The notes: generated from the sequence alone by a model not told the origin. Numbered from the stretch's first letter, positions 26,248 through 35,426 are shown. The stretch: 64,000 nucleotides of DNA from Neobacillus sp. SuZ13 (GCF_030123365.1 NZ_CP126107.1:1349501-1413500), one strand, 5' to 3'. Numbers and translations: made by a program.

Positions 26248-26285
26248 CTCTTCTCTCCTCTGCTATACTAATCTATTTGATTCTC
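26248..26285 (-). promoter_or_regulatory. TRAP binding site over the trpP ribosome binding site
   Basis: On the mRNA strand six NAG triplets (UAG, UAG, UAG, GAG, GAG, GAG) are spaced by exactly 2 nt and end 2 nt before the AUG. A further GAG lies in the same 5-nt register one repeat upstream, with one non-matching triplet (UCA) between. The last three include the Shine-Dalgarno AGAGGAGAG. Tryptophan-bound TRAP would block translation, as is established for B. subtilis trpP. Confidence 0.88.
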
Positions 26286-26392
26286 CTGCAGTGCACTCAT
26301 TGCCTGCAGCGAAAAACCTGTTTTCATTATAACATAATAATTTAATAATAAAAAAGATATAATTTTCAGATAATTGAAAATTCCGTATAAAT

Positions 26393-26812
26393 TTATACTT
26401 GTTTATTTATATTTTCAGCCATTTCCTGTAATAATTCAAAAGAATACTCATTTTGATTACTTTTCCATACGGCCCCAAACCCATCTCCTTTTCCATAACG
26501 CGGAATTAAATGCATATGATAATGAAAGACAGATTGCCCCGCATGTTCGCCATTATTATTTACAGTATTTAATCCAATGGGATTAAATTCTCTTTTTAAA
26601 GCATTAGCAATGGTAGGAACTACTTCAAAAATATTCCTTGCGATTTCTGGAGTTAATTCAAATACGTTTTCCTTATGTACTTTTGGAATAACCAACGTAT
26701 GTCCCTTTGTTACTTGGGTAATATCTAAAAAAGCTAAAACATGTTCATTCTCGAAAACCTTGGCAGAAGGAATTTCACCATTAACAATTTTACAAAAAAT
26801 ACAATCGCTCAT
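26393..26812 (-). CDS. hit: HIT-family nucleotide-binding protein Hit
   Basis: 139 aa. The histidine triad HYHMH occupies residues 97-101, followed by LIPRYGKGDGFG; CIFCK at residues 4-8 supplies the zinc-site cysteines. The family hydrolyses nucleotide phosphoramidates or dinucleoside polyphosphates. ATG 26812 is 8 nt after GAAGGGA; the GTG two codons earlier overlaps that site. Divergent from ecsA, as in B. subtilis, with an unusual 590-bp gap between. Confidence 0.94.
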   Translation of the reverse strand: MSDCIFCKIVNGEIPSAKVFENEHVLAFLDITQVTKGHTLVIPKVHKENVFELTPEIARNIFEVVPTIANALKREFNPIGLNTVNNNGEHAGQSVFHYHMHLIPRYGKGDGFGAVWKSNQNEYSFELLQEMAENINKQV

Positions 26813-26866
26813 ATACACTGTCCCTTCAATATTGTTTGTATTATTTTACCATACAAACGAAAAAAA

Positions 26867-26897
26867 GAAAAAGGCAGGATCCGCATGGAATCCTGCC
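26867..26897 (-). terminator. Strong minus-strand terminator of an unassigned transcript
   Basis: GGCAGGAT / ATCCTGCC 8-bp stem followed on the minus strand by TTTTTCTTTTTTT. No protein gene lies upstream of it on that strand, so it should end the transcript of the structured element at 26901-27282. Confidence 0.85.
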
Positions 26898-26900
26898 CTC

Positions 26901-27282
26901 TCGAAGGGGAATTGCTTCAAAAGGTACGTTCATTAGGAGTGTTCTTTGATAAACACCTCATTTTTTATAGAGTGTTTTTATAAAGAAACATTATTGTTCA
27001 AGCTGACCATCCCCTATGGTGTTTTTATATGTTTTCCCAACTTATAAAAACAGGTAGCGATCTGCGGTAAACACCTCATTTAATGTTTATTTTTTTAAGA
27101 TAAACAATTACTTGGTGTTACTAGAACTCAAAATGGTTAAAATGCACGCTGTACAAAACAACCATCCCCTTATCTGAAACGAATTGGAAGCTCACTTATT
27201 TGAAATGTTAATTGTCTTTGACAGACACCTCATCTCAAGTTTTAATGAATCACTTCATTGAAGTAAGTTGTTTCCCCTTCGA
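26901..27282 (-). ncRNA. Candidate large structured non-coding RNA between hit and ecsA
   Basis: 382 nt closed by a perfect 11-bp inverted repeat (TCGAAGGGGAA at 26901-26911; TTCCCCTTCGA at 27272-27282), with a terminator directly 3' on the minus strand. Inside, ATGAGGTGTTT (or a close form) occurs three times (complements at 26951, 27069, 27223) and AGGGGATGGT twice (27006, 27161). Further helices: 27252-27256/27260-27264; 27213-27217/27223-27227; 27070-27075/27114-27119 enclosing 27085-27090/27100-27105; and 26952-26959 can pair with the identical heptamers GAGTGTT at 26937 or 26970. No coding ORF is supported. No known family was recognised; it could alternatively be a leader acting on ecsA. 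Confidence 0.5.
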
Positions 27283-27404
27283 ATATTATGATAACCAATC
27301 TGAAAAGTAATATACAAAAAAAGTGATAAAAATTTGAAAACTATTTTTATCAACAACAATTTGTTAAAATAAAAAGATAATCCTGCTTAGGAAGGACGTT
27401 GCAA

Positions 27405-28145
27405 ATGTCTTTATTAACGATTGAAAATCTTGTTGGCGGCTATACCAGAAACCCTGTTTTAAAAGATATTTCTTTTGAAGTAAATGAAAAAGAACTGGTC
27501 GGTTTGATTGGTTTAAATGGGGCAGGCAAAAGTACAACCATAAAACATATTATTGGATTAATGGAACCGCACAAAGGTGCAGTTAAAATAAAAGGACAAA
27601 CCTTTACTGAAAATAAAGAAGCCTATCGAAAATTGTTTACGTTTGTTCCAGAAACCCCGGTTTTATATGAAGAATTGACTCTTGAGGAGCACTTAAGACT
27701 TTCAGCGATGGCTTATGGCCTTGATGAAACCACCTATAAAGAGCGTGTTAATCCATTACTGAGAGAATTTCGAATGGAAAAGCGTTTAAAGTGGTTTCCT
27801 GCCCATTTTTCTAAAGGTATGAAACAAAAAGTAATGATTATGTGTGCCTTTTTAATTCAGCCATCCTTATACATAGTGGATGAACCTTTTGTTGGACTGG
27901 ATCCACTAGGGATTCAATCCTTGCTTGATTTAATGAAAAAGATGAAAGATAACGGAGCAGGCATCTTAATGTCTACTCATATACTTGCGACAGCTGAAAA
28001 ATATTGTGATCGATTTGTGATCTTGCATGAGGGGCAAATTCGGGCAAAAGGGACATTAGAAGAGTTGAGGGAGCAGTTCTCAATGCCTGCTGCTTCTTTA
28101 GATGATTTGTATATTCAATTAACAAAGGAAGAAAACTATGTTTGA
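27405..28145 (+). CDS. ecsA: ABC transporter ATP-binding protein EcsA
   Basis: 246 aa. Walker A GLNGAGKST is at residues 36-44, followed by a modified signature FSKGMKQKV and Walker B LYIVDEPFVGLDP. The Ecs exporter affects secretion, competence and regulated intramembrane proteolysis in B. subtilis; the substrate is debated (peptide export is proposed). ATG 27405 follows GGAAGGACG. The stop overlaps ecsB by 8 nt. Confidence 0.95.
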   Translation: MSLLTIENLVGGYTRNPVLKDISFEVNEKELVGLIGLNGAGKSTTIKHIIGLMEPHKGAVKIKGQTFTENKEAYRKLFTFVPETPVLYEELTLEEHLRLSAMAYGLDETTYKERVNPLLREFRMEKRLKWFPAHFSKGMKQKVMIMCAFLIQPSLYIVDEPFVGLDPLGIQSLLDLMKKMKDNGAGILMSTHILATAEKYCDRFVILHEGQIRAKGTLEELREQFSMPAASLDDLYIQLTKEENYV

Positions 28146-29349
28146 TGATAAAAAGCTTTGGAAGGAACGAGCAAGCGGTCGTGTTAAGGATTTAGGAAGG
28201 TATTTGCGCTATATTTTTAATGGACATCTTGTTGTTGTCTTATTGTTCTTAATTGGGACAGCTTCATTTTATTACCAACAGTGGATTGAAAATCTGCCTG
28301 CTGGCTTTCCAGTTGAAATAGTGATTGCAGTTGTTATTGGATTTTTGCTTACTTACAGCCCAGTGTACAATTTTCTACTTGAAGCAGATCAGGTATTTAT
28401 CCTACCCCTTGAGGATAAATTAAAAGGGTATTTCCTTCGTTCTGGGATTGCCAGCCTTGTTTTTCAGGGATACCTACTGCTCATGGTTTTAGCTGTCCTA
28501 ATGCCAATGTATGCACATATTAGTAATCATGGGTTTCGATCATTTTTACCTTTTTTTGTGATTCTCCTCTTTATAAAAGCATGGAACTTAGCAGCAAGCT
28601 GGCGGATAGATTATTTTGTCCAGTCAACAGTCCATAGGTGGGACCTGACTGTACGCTATTTTATTAATGCTACTTTTACTTTTTTGTTATTTAAGCAGGC
28701 GAGCCTGTTTATGTTGTTAGCCATTGTGGTGGTTTGTGCACTATATTATCGTACTTTTTATGTTCAGACTAAAAACATGGGGCTTAAATGGGATAGACTA
28801 ATTAATCAAGAAGAGAAAAGAATGGCTTCATTTTACCGACTTGCTAACATGTTTACCGATGTGCCTAAGTTAAGGGATACTGTAAAAAGAAGAAAATGGC
28901 TGGATTTATTCCTTAACAGAATTTCATTCTCACGAGAAAATACATATCTTTATTTGTTTTCAAGAGCCTTCTTACGTTCATCCGATTATCTGGGACTCTT
29001 TGTACGTTTAACTATCATTGGCGCTCTCGCGATTTATTTTATTTCTTTTGGTATGGGCCAAATTTTACTCGGAATTTTATTCTTATATTTAACAGGCTTT
29101 CAACTGCTGCCGCTTTGGAACCATCATCAAAACAAACTATGGGTGGATTTATATCCAGTGGAAAGAAGATTTAAAACAGCAGCCTTTTCCCAATTATTAA
29201 TGACCATCTTAACTATCCAAACGAGTATCTTTACTTTGCTTATTTTAGTAAAAGGCGAGTTAATGATTTCCGGTTTGAATTTATTTGCTGGCCTTGCATT
29301 TACCTTTATTTTTGTTTATTTTTACGCGAAAAATCGAATAAAAGCGTAA
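28138..29349 (+). CDS. ecsB: ABC transporter membrane protein EcsB
   Basis: 403 aa with about six to eight membrane helices (VVLLFLIGTASFYY, IVIAVVIGFLLTYS, LGLFVRLTIIGALAIYFISFGMG, near-C-terminal LFAGLAFTFIFVYFYA). The start lies within the end of ecsA. Length is close to B. subtilis EcsB. A terminator follows, partially separating ecsC. Confidence 0.94.
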   Translation: MFDDKKLWKERASGRVKDLGRYLRYIFNGHLVVVLLFLIGTASFYYQQWIENLPAGFPVEIVIAVVIGFLLTYSPVYNFLLEADQVFILPLEDKLKGYFLRSGIASLVFQGYLLLMVLAVLMPMYAHISNHGFRSFLPFFVILLFIKAWNLAASWRIDYFVQSTVHRWDLTVRYFINATFTFLLFKQASLFMLLAIVVVCALYYRTFYVQTKNMGLKWDRLINQEEKRMASFYRLANMFTDVPKLRDTVKRRKWLDLFLNRISFSRENTYLYLFSRAFLRSSDYLGLFVRLTIIGALAIYFISFGMGQILLGILFLYLTGFQLLPLWNHHQNKLWVDLYPVERRFKTAAFSQLLMTILTIQTSIFTLLILVKGELMISGLNLFAGLAFTFIFVYFYAKNRIKA

Positions 29350-29356
29350 TCTCCAC

Positions 29357-29387
29357 AATCCCCTTTTGCATGAAAGGGGATTTTTTC
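29357..29387 (+). terminator. Terminator after ecsB
   Basis: AATCCCCTTT / GAAAGGGGATT stem with a TGCAT loop and T6. Confidence 0.9.
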
Positions 29388-29444
29388 TGAAACTATTGGG
29401 CGGAAAATTCGTATATATGCATAAAATTATAGTGGGGGTGGCAT

Positions 29445-30170
29445 ATGAACGAGTATGAGTTAAAGGTGTATGATGAGATCGAAGAGTGGAAGCGAAAATT
29501 AACTAGACGTTCGGGGATGATGAACCGAATATCGAAAAAAGCGCAAGGAAAAATTAATGAATTAATACCTGATAAAGTTCATGAGGTAATGACAGAAAGT
29601 ATCAAAGCCATGGTCAAGGCCACTTTATTTGGATCACAAATGACCACGAATAAGGACCAGGCGCGAGGGTTAAGTCTAGCAGAAAGAGATGAATTGGCCG
29701 TTAAAAAGATTGCTGCTTTTCAGAAGACAGCGATGATTGAAGGCGCAGGGACAGGGGCAGGTGGAATATTGCTTGGACTGGCTGACTTTCCTCTTCTCCT
29801 TTCGATTAAGATGAAATTTCTATTTGATGCTGCTTCCATCTATGGTTTTAATACAAAGGAGTATGCCGAGAGACTATTTATCCTTCATGTTTTTCAACTA
29901 GCGTTTTCGAGTGAAGATATTCGTAAGAATACATTAGCTGAAATTGAAAATTGGGAAAAACGCAAAGAGACCCTCGTGGAAATGGATTGGCGTAAATTCC
30001 AGCAAGAGTACCGGGACTATATCGACCTTGCAAAAATGCTCCAGCTTGTACCGGGGATTGGTGCGTTTGTTGGTGCATATGCCAATAACAACCTCCTCAA
30101 GCATCTAGGAGAAACAGCCATGAACGCCTATCGATTAAGATTGCTGCAAAAATCCCCTGACCCAATTTGA
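29445..30170 (+). CDS. ecsC: EcsC family protein
   Basis: 241 aa. The glycine-rich hydrophobic segment GAGTGAGGILLGLADFPLLLSIKMKF-type stretch and the C-terminal LVPGIGAFVGAYANNNLL are the recognisable EcsC features. It probably associates with membranes peripherally. GTGGGGGTGGC precedes ATG 29445. The function of EcsC is unknown. The stop codon lies in the loop of the terminator hairpin. Confidence 0.93.
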   Translation: MNEYELKVYDEIEEWKRKLTRRSGMMNRISKKAQGKINELIPDKVHEVMTESIKAMVKATLFGSQMTTNKDQARGLSLAERDELAVKKIAAFQKTAMIEGAGTGAGGILLGLADFPLLLSIKMKFLFDAASIYGFNTKEYAERLFILHVFQLAFSSEDIRKNTLAEIENWEKRKETLVEMDWRKFQQEYRDYIDLAKMLQLVPGIGAFVGAYANNNLLKHLGETAMNAYRLRLLQKSPDPI

Positions 30171-30186
30171 GGCCAGGGGATTTCTT
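30151..30186 (+). terminator. Terminator of ecsC
   Basis: AATCCCCTG / CAGGGGATT stem spanning the ecsC stop codon, followed by TCTTATTGT; a moderate T tract. Confidence 0.7.
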
Positions 30187-30513
30187 ATTGTATTGAAAAT
30201 TATAAAATAATTAATTGTGGATAAATTGAAATAGTTCTCTGAATCCAGCTCCAGCGCCCAGCGGCTAGTGTACTTCGCTCTCCACCCTACGATAAGTCAA
30301 GCACGAATGCGCTATCGCTCTTCGTGATGTCTAGCTACAGCGCCTAGGGGCTCGGGGTCATAAGCCAATCCGTCAAGAAGGTTAAAGAGCAACCTTCTCG
30401 CCGGCTCGTCTTATGCCTGTCGCCCCTGGGCAAGGCGCTTCCGCTTTTCTGCTTTCCTTTATCTCGGTTGGAGCGCTCCAGTCCATACGCCGCTAAACGG
30501 GCGCTTACGCTTT
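30184..30513. repeat. Interspersed repeat B, copy with nested insertion
   Basis: 330-bp element directly after the ecsC terminator. Its flanks match 43434-43637 almost throughout (ATTATAAAATAAT, CTCTGAATCCAGCTCCAGCG, GATAAGTCAAGCACGAATGCGC, ATCTCGGTTGGAGCGCTCCAG, AACGGGCGCTTA). It is 126 bp longer because a repeat C copy sits inside at 30327-30452. Its end overlaps the last 2 bp of the amidohydrolase gene. Confidence 0.88.
30327..30452. repeat. Interspersed repeat C, copy 2, nested in repeat B
   Basis: Inverted counterpart of 22211-22330: GTCTAGCTACAGCGCCTAGG through CGCCCCTGGGCAAGGCGC and TTCCGCTTTT. It interrupts repeat B between TTCGTG and TTTCCTTTATC, which are adjacent in the copy at 43434-43637. 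Confidence 0.85.
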
Positions 30514-31693
30514 ATTCTTCATTTCTATGGACGTTAACTGCTGCGACACCTAATGTTTTAGCTGCAATTAACATTGCTTTTTCATCAATATCGAATTTAG
30601 GATGGTGATGTGGGTAGCCAATCTCGGAACTTGTAGGTTTTGCACCGGTAAAGAAGAACGTACCAGGCACATATTGCAAATAATAAGCGAAATCTTCGCC
30701 GCCCATTTGCGGCTCAGTTTCTTCAATGTTTATTACTTCAGCTACTTGCTCTGCACAGGCTGCCAAAAATGCTGTTTCATTTGCATGATTGACTACTGCT
30801 GGATAGCCACGCTCATAACTAAAATGATAAGAACTTCCAGTCATAGCACACGTGCCTGAAATAATTCTGTCCATTTCATCTTCTATAAATTGGCGGACGT
30901 CATCATTGAAGGTACGAACAGTGCCAATAAGTTGGGCTTTGTCCGCGATAATGTTAAAAGCATTTTGAGCAGTGAAAGAGCCGACAGTGACAACAGCAGA
31001 ATCAATCGGATTCACCCTTCGACTGACAATCTGCTGTAGATTTAAAACAAGCTGGGATGCTATAACGATGGCGTCCTGGGTTTTATGTGGCTGCGCACCG
31101 TGCCCGCCTTTACCTTGAATATCAATTTCAAATCGGTCTGCTGCCGCCATGATCGGCCCGGTTCGATATTGTATAGTTCCGGTAGGTTCACTTGCCCATA
31201 AATGAGTCCCAAAAATCACATCAACACCCTCTAAGCAGCCATCTTCAATCATTGAAATTGCACCACCTGGGGCGTACTCCTCTGCATGTTGATGGATAAA
31301 AACATAAGTGCCCTCTAATTCCTCTTTAAAGTCATTTAGTGTTTTTGCGAGGACTAGGAGTGTCGCTGTATGTCCATCATGGCCACAAGCGTGCATTACC
31401 CCTGGAACTAATGATTTATAGGGCACATCCTTCTCGTCCTGAATAGGAAGAGCATCAAAATCTGCCCGTAATGCCACGGTTTTACCTGGTTTTTTTCCAT
31501 GAATCTTCGCAACAACACCATTTCCGCCAACATTACCCTTGACTTCAATTTGGAGTTTTTCATAAAATGATTGAATGTACTTTGCCGTATTATATTCTTG
31601 AAAAGATAATTCCGGATGCTGATGCAAATAACGGCGAATAGCAACCATTTCGTCATAGGAACTTTCAAGTGCAGTAAACAGTTTGTTTAACAT
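30512..31693 (-). CDS. yhaA: M20-family amidohydrolase (YhaA-like N-acyl-amino acid deacylase)
   Basis: 393 aa from ATG 31693 with a GGGGGA site. Metal ligands characteristic of the M20D/amidohydrolase family are present: MHACGHDGH, HQHAEEYAPGGA and GGEDFAYYLQ, plus the dimerisation/lid domain GKGGHGAQPH. The family removes acyl groups from N-acyl or N-acetyl amino acids with two divalent metals. Position after ecsABC fits YhaA. Confidence 0.87.
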   Translation of the reverse strand: MLNKLFTALESSYDEMVAIRRYLHQHPELSFQEYNTAKYIQSFYEKLQIEVKGNVGGNGVVAKIHGKKPGKTVALRADFDALPIQDEKDVPYKSLVPGVMHACGHDGHTATLLVLAKTLNDFKEELEGTYVFIHQHAEEYAPGGAISMIEDGCLEGVDVIFGTHLWASEPTGTIQYRTGPIMAAADRFEIDIQGKGGHGAQPHKTQDAIVIASQLVLNLQQIVSRRVNPIDSAVVTVGSFTAQNAFNIIADKAQLIGTVRTFNDDVRQFIEDEMDRIISGTCAMTGSSYHFSYERGYPAVVNHANETAFLAACAEQVAEVINIEETEPQMGGEDFAYYLQYVPGTFFFTGAKPTSSEIGYPHHHPKFDIDEKAMLIAAKTLGVAAVNVHRNEE

Positions 31694-31840
31694 CTCTAAT
31701 CCCCCAAACATTTCAGAAATGAAGAAAGTATTTTCAAACTATTTTAACACTTTTATATTATAAAGTAGATTTTTATATTCTTTTTAATTATACTTTTACT
31801 AGAATTTTTATTAGATGAGAAAGAAGAAAGGGTTTGGAGG

Positions 31841-32476
31841 ATGGAACGAAAGAACAAAAGAAGTTTTTCCTATCTATTTATTATTTTTGCTGTTTTATGC
31901 GCAGTGTTTATATCTATAAAGGTCGCAATGAGCAGCCACTTTTGGATAGATGAAAAGGTTGCAGGGCTATTTTCACATGTACCTGAGTCAGTCATTCCAT
32001 TTTTTATTCAAATAACAGAAATGGGAGATAAAAAAGGGATTGGGGTTGTAGCTTTACTTGCGCTTGCCTGGCTTTTATTAAGAAAGAGGAACTATGTTGG
32101 TGCCGCTGTCTTGGCTTTATCGGTTGCCATCGGAAATGAAGTAAGTAAATTAATAAAAGATCTTTTTGAGCGCCCTAGGCCAGACCTTGAGCATCTTGTT
32201 GATGTGAAAAGTTATAGCTTCCCGAGCGGCCATGCCATGGTGGGATTAATTGTTTATTTTATGATTGCCTATCTTATCATGGAAGATGTAAAATCTAGAG
32301 CGGGGAAAATAATTATTGCCGTCATTACTGCCATCTTACTTTTATTGATTGGTGCAAGCCGAATTATTTTACAAGTTCATTATCCTACGGACGTACTGGG
32401 CGGCTATGCATTTGGTTATCTCTGGGTAGTTATTTGGATTCTATTATACAATTATTTTAAGAAACGAATAAACTAA
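31841..32476 (+). CDS. PAP2-family membrane phosphatase
   Basis: 211 aa with five to six helices. All three PAP2 motifs are seen: KLIKDLFERPRP, PSGHAM and SRIILQVHYPTDVLGG, with the catalytic His in the last. Members dephosphorylate phosphatidylglycerophosphate, phosphatidate or undecaprenyl pyrophosphate on the outer face; which applies here is not clear. ATG 31841 after GGTTTGGAGG. Monocistronic. Confidence 0.87.
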   Translation: MERKNKRSFSYLFIIFAVLCAVFISIKVAMSSHFWIDEKVAGLFSHVPESVIPFFIQITEMGDKKGIGVVALLALAWLLLRKRNYVGAAVLALSVAIGNEVSKLIKDLFERPRPDLEHLVDVKSYSFPSGHAMVGLIVYFMIAYLIMEDVKSRAGKIIIAVITAILLLLIGASRIILQVHYPTDVLGGYAFGYLWVVIWILLYNYFKKRIN

Positions 32477-32511
32477 GCAAAGAGGCTGGTCAGAGATCAG
32501 CCTCTTTGCTT
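32475..32511. terminator. Bidirectional terminator
   Basis: Perfect 14-bp stem AAGCAAAGAGGCTG / CAGCCTCTTTGCTT between convergent genes. Confidence 0.9.
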
Positions 32512-32514
32512 AGA

Positions 32515-33918
32515 TTAAATGAGGAACATTGCAACAATCGTTGTAACAACAAGACCAATCACAACTGGCAGAAGGTTTCGTCTTGCTAGTTCAAAGGGGT
32601 CGACATTACAGATGGCGGCTGCTGGGATTAACGCCCAAGGTACGAGTGTACCTCCGCCTATCCAGATGGCAGCAATTTGCCCAAGGGCTGTCAATGTGGC
32701 TGCACCTTTGCCGATGGCAACTGCAAAGAGGCTTGCTACCGACCCTGCAAGAGAAATTCCTGAAAAGCCTGAACCATCTAATCCAGTGATGGCCCCAACT
32801 GTAGTCAGGGTAATTGCCCCAACTTCTTTACTTAACGGTACAATACTTGCAAGGGACACACCTAAGTCATTAACAATTCCTTGCGATGCTTTAGGTAAAA
32901 AGTCGCCAATAATTTTCCCAAATCCGGCATCACCCAAATAGAAGAATGCAGCAATTGGGATAACAGGTCCGAACACTTTAAAACCAAATTGGAATCCTTC
33001 AATTAGATACTGGGTTGTTTTCTCTAAGCCCTTATTTTTATGGCTAGTTAAAGTAATTAAAAGGAGAATTAATATTGAGGTACCACCGATTAAAGCGGTT
33101 GCATCTCCACCAGCTAAATCAAGGACTGACATAGCGGCAACGTCCGCTGCAAATAAAAGCGGTACTAAAAAAGCAAAGAAACGTTTTTGCCCAATTGATA
33201 AAAGCGCAGGTTGATCGGTGGTGGTTCCTTCAGCTGGATGATTCTCACTGACAGAGCTTGTAGTAGTGAGTACACCGCGCTTCATATCTCTTCTCAAGAA
33301 GTAGAAGGCAGCAACGGTTGTAACTAGCCCCATGATAAACACTAACGGAATACTGGCATTAATGACATCTTGTATGGGAATACCAGCTGCATCGGAGGTT
33401 AGCTTGGGAGCAGCTTGAATGACGAAGTCACCGGATAAAGCGATTCCATGACCAAACAAGTTCATTGCCATGGCAACGCCAAGAGCAGGAAGTCCGGCAC
33501 GAATCGCAACAGGGAGAAGAACCGCACCTAATAATGCAACAGCAGGGGATGGCCAGAAAAACCAAGAGATTATCATCATTAGAATCCCAATGGTCCAATA
33601 CGCTAGAGTTGGATTACGTATCAGCTTTCGAAAAGGTGATATCATTACATCATTTATTCCTGTTACGGTTAATGTGTTGCTCATTGCAACAATAATGGAA
33701 ATAACAAGAATAGTAGATAATAATTCTGTAATAGCATAACTAAAACTGTTGAAAATACTGCTAATTGAATGACTTAACGAGCCTGTTGCTGTAATAGCAA
33801 TTAGGAAAATACCGACAATACATACAATCGACGTGTCCCTTCTCATGACCATAAATCCAATAATAAGGACAATAAACGTCACATAGATCCAATGAAGTGC
33901 AGTAAGCTCGACAATCAT
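32515..33918 (-). CDS. yhfA: YhfA-like integral membrane permease
   Basis: 467 aa from ATG 33918 with GAAAGGAGGG; the open frame extends upstream without a site. Eleven or twelve hydrophobic helices, glycine-rich loops (ALGVAMAMNLFGHGIALSGDF, GDATALIGGTSILI) and a central charged cytoplasmic loop near residue 230 suggest a secondary transporter. The location upstream of hemE is the B. subtilis yhfA position. The substrate cannot be told from sequence. Confidence 0.7.
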   Translation of the reverse strand: MIVELTALHWIYVTFIVLIIGFMVMRRDTSIVCIVGIFLIAITATGSLSHSISSIFNSFSYAITELLSTILVISIIVAMSNTLTVTGINDVMISPFRKLIRNPTLAYWTIGILMMIISWFFWPSPAVALLGAVLLPVAIRAGLPALGVAMAMNLFGHGIALSGDFVIQAAPKLTSDAAGIPIQDVINASIPLVFIMGLVTTVAAFYFLRRDMKRGVLTTTSSVSENHPAEGTTTDQPALLSIGQKRFFAFLVPLLFAADVAAMSVLDLAGGDATALIGGTSILILLLITLTSHKNKGLEKTTQYLIEGFQFGFKVFGPVIPIAAFFYLGDAGFGKIIGDFLPKASQGIVNDLGVSLASIVPLSKEVGAITLTTVGAITGLDGSGFSGISLAGSVASLFAVAIGKGAATLTALGQIAAIWIGGGTLVPWALIPAAAICNVDPFELARRNLLPVVIGLVVTTIVAMFLI

Positions 33919-34219
33919 ATCATTTTCCCTCCTTTCAATCACCCAGGGGGCTATAGCCCTGTTGGATGTAATACAGAATATGAAAATTGCCCCAAGTGGT
34001 GAGAGGAAAAAGTGAAAAAATATTGTAAGCAACCTGCCGAATTTAACAATTTTTTTAACGTAAAAACGACTTTTTTTTGACAGTTAATATCGTTAGCTAT
34101 ACACAAATAGGATAAATAGTTATAGTAAATACAGTTTAGAAAGAATCAGTAAGTTTTAAATTCATGATATATATATTAAAATGGACAACAGACACGTCTT
34201 TGAAAGGTGGACTATAGTA
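33919..34219. other. Intergenic region upstream of hemE
   Basis: About 300 bp between divergent yhfA and hemE. TTGACA at 34078 and TATACA at 34098 resemble sigma-A boxes but are only 14 bp apart, too close to be convincing. B. subtilis has pbpF near here; no such gene is present. Confidence 0.4.
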
Positions 34220-35266
34220 ATGACAAGACCGATTAATGAAACATTTTTAAAAGCAGCAAGGGGCGAGAAAACAGATCATGTACCTGTATGGTATATGCGT
34301 CAAGCAGGAAGATCACAGCCAGAGTATAGAGCAATTAAAGAAAAGTACTCTCTTTTTGAAATCACCCACCAGCCTGAGTTATGTGCGTATGTAACGCGCT
34401 TGCCTGTTGAGCAATATAACGTTGATGCAGCGATTTTATATAAAGATATCATGACTCCTCTTCCTGCGATTGGCATGGAAGTAGAAATAAAGGGAGGAAT
34501 TGGGCCCGTAATAGACAATCCCATTCGTTCTTTAGCAGATGTGGAAAAACTAGGTGAAATTAATCCAGAAGAAGATGTTCCTTACGTGTTAGACACCATT
34601 AAATTATTAACTCAGGAGCAGTTATCTGTGCCATTAATAGGTTTTTCGGGTGCACCTTTTACACTTGCAAGTTATATGATCGAAGGCGGTCCTTCTAAAA
34701 ATTATAATAAGACTAAAGCTTTTATGTACACGGATCCAAAGGCCTGGTTTGCATTAATGGACAAACTTGGCGATATGATTATTACATACGTAAAGTCGCA
34801 AATCAAAGCCGGTGCAAGGGCAATCCAGATTTTTGATTCATGGGTGGGAGCGTTAAATGTGGAGGATTATCGTTACTTCATTAAGCCTATCATGAACCGT
34901 ATCTTTACTTCATTAAAAGAGGAAAATGTTCCGTTAATTATGTTCGGTGTGGGTGCGAGTCATCTTGCATTAGAATGGAATGACCTTCCGCTTAATGTGG
35001 TTGGGTTAGATTGGCGTTTACCAATTCACAAAGCAAGAGAAATGGGTATTGATAAAACAGTACAAGGTAACCTTGATCCTGCTATTTTGTTAGCCCCATG
35101 GGAAGTAATTGAAGAAAGAGCAAAAGCTATTTTAGACCAGGGAATGGCACGGGATGGCTATATCTTTAATTTAGGTCACGGTGTATTCCCTTCTGTAAAT
35201 CCAGAAACCTTAAAGAAATTAACCTCATTTGTCCATGAGTATTCAGCCTCCCAATTAAGTCGTTAA
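34220..35266 (+). CDS. hemE: Uroporphyrinogen decarboxylase
   Basis: 348 aa. The signature [11 protein letters not shown] (about residues 25-35) and the substrate-binding stretch [16 protein letters not shown] are intact. It decarboxylates uroporphyrinogen III to coproporphyrinogen III in the cytoplasm. ATG 34220 follows AAAGGTGG; the frame runs 13 codons further without a site. First gene of the hemEHY set. Confidence 0.96.
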   Translation: MTRPINETFLKAARGEKTDHVPVWYMRQAGRSQPEYRAIKEKYSLFEITHQPELCAYVTRLPVEQYNVDAAILYKDIMTPLPAIGMEVEIKGGIGPVIDNPIRSLADVEKLGEINPEEDVPYVLDTIKLLTQEQLSVPLIGFSGAPFTLASYMIEGGPSKNYNKTKAFMYTDPKAWFALMDKLGDMIITYVKSQIKAGARAIQIFDSWVGALNVEDYRYFIKPIMNRIFTSLKEENVPLIMFGVGASHLALEWNDLPLNVVGLDWRLPIHKAREMGIDKTVQGNLDPAILLAPWEVIEERAKAILDQGMARDGYIFNLGHGVFPSVNPETLKKLTSFVHEYSASQLSR

Positions 35267-35426
35267 ATTCCCATCATAAGTTTTAAAATTGGTAAGGAGT
35301 CCAATTTTTTGGCACAATAAGATGGGTGCTTTAAAATGGGTCATTAAGGGCTTCGGAGCATTTAATGACCTAGCCCAAACATTTTTAATGGGTAAAGGGA
35401 ACAGATTTAATAAACGAGGTGCGAAC

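Noticed and set aside
25728-26345. 205-aa ORF on the plus strand
   Set aside because: It is antisense to trpP, reads through the TRAP leader, lacks a ribosome binding site and shows no family features.
26577-26983. Plus-strand ORFs over hit and the structured element
   Set aside because: They lack ribosome binding sites, cross the hit gene in antisense and their translations look random.
26901-27282. Three spaced repeats read as a CRISPR array
   Set aside because: Repeats are only ~12 bp, unevenly spaced (118 and 154 bp), and the intervening DNA has helices and no cas genes nearby.
34078-34103. TTGACA and TATACA as a sigma-A promoter for hemE
   Set aside because: The spacer is only 14 bp, well short of the usual 16-18.
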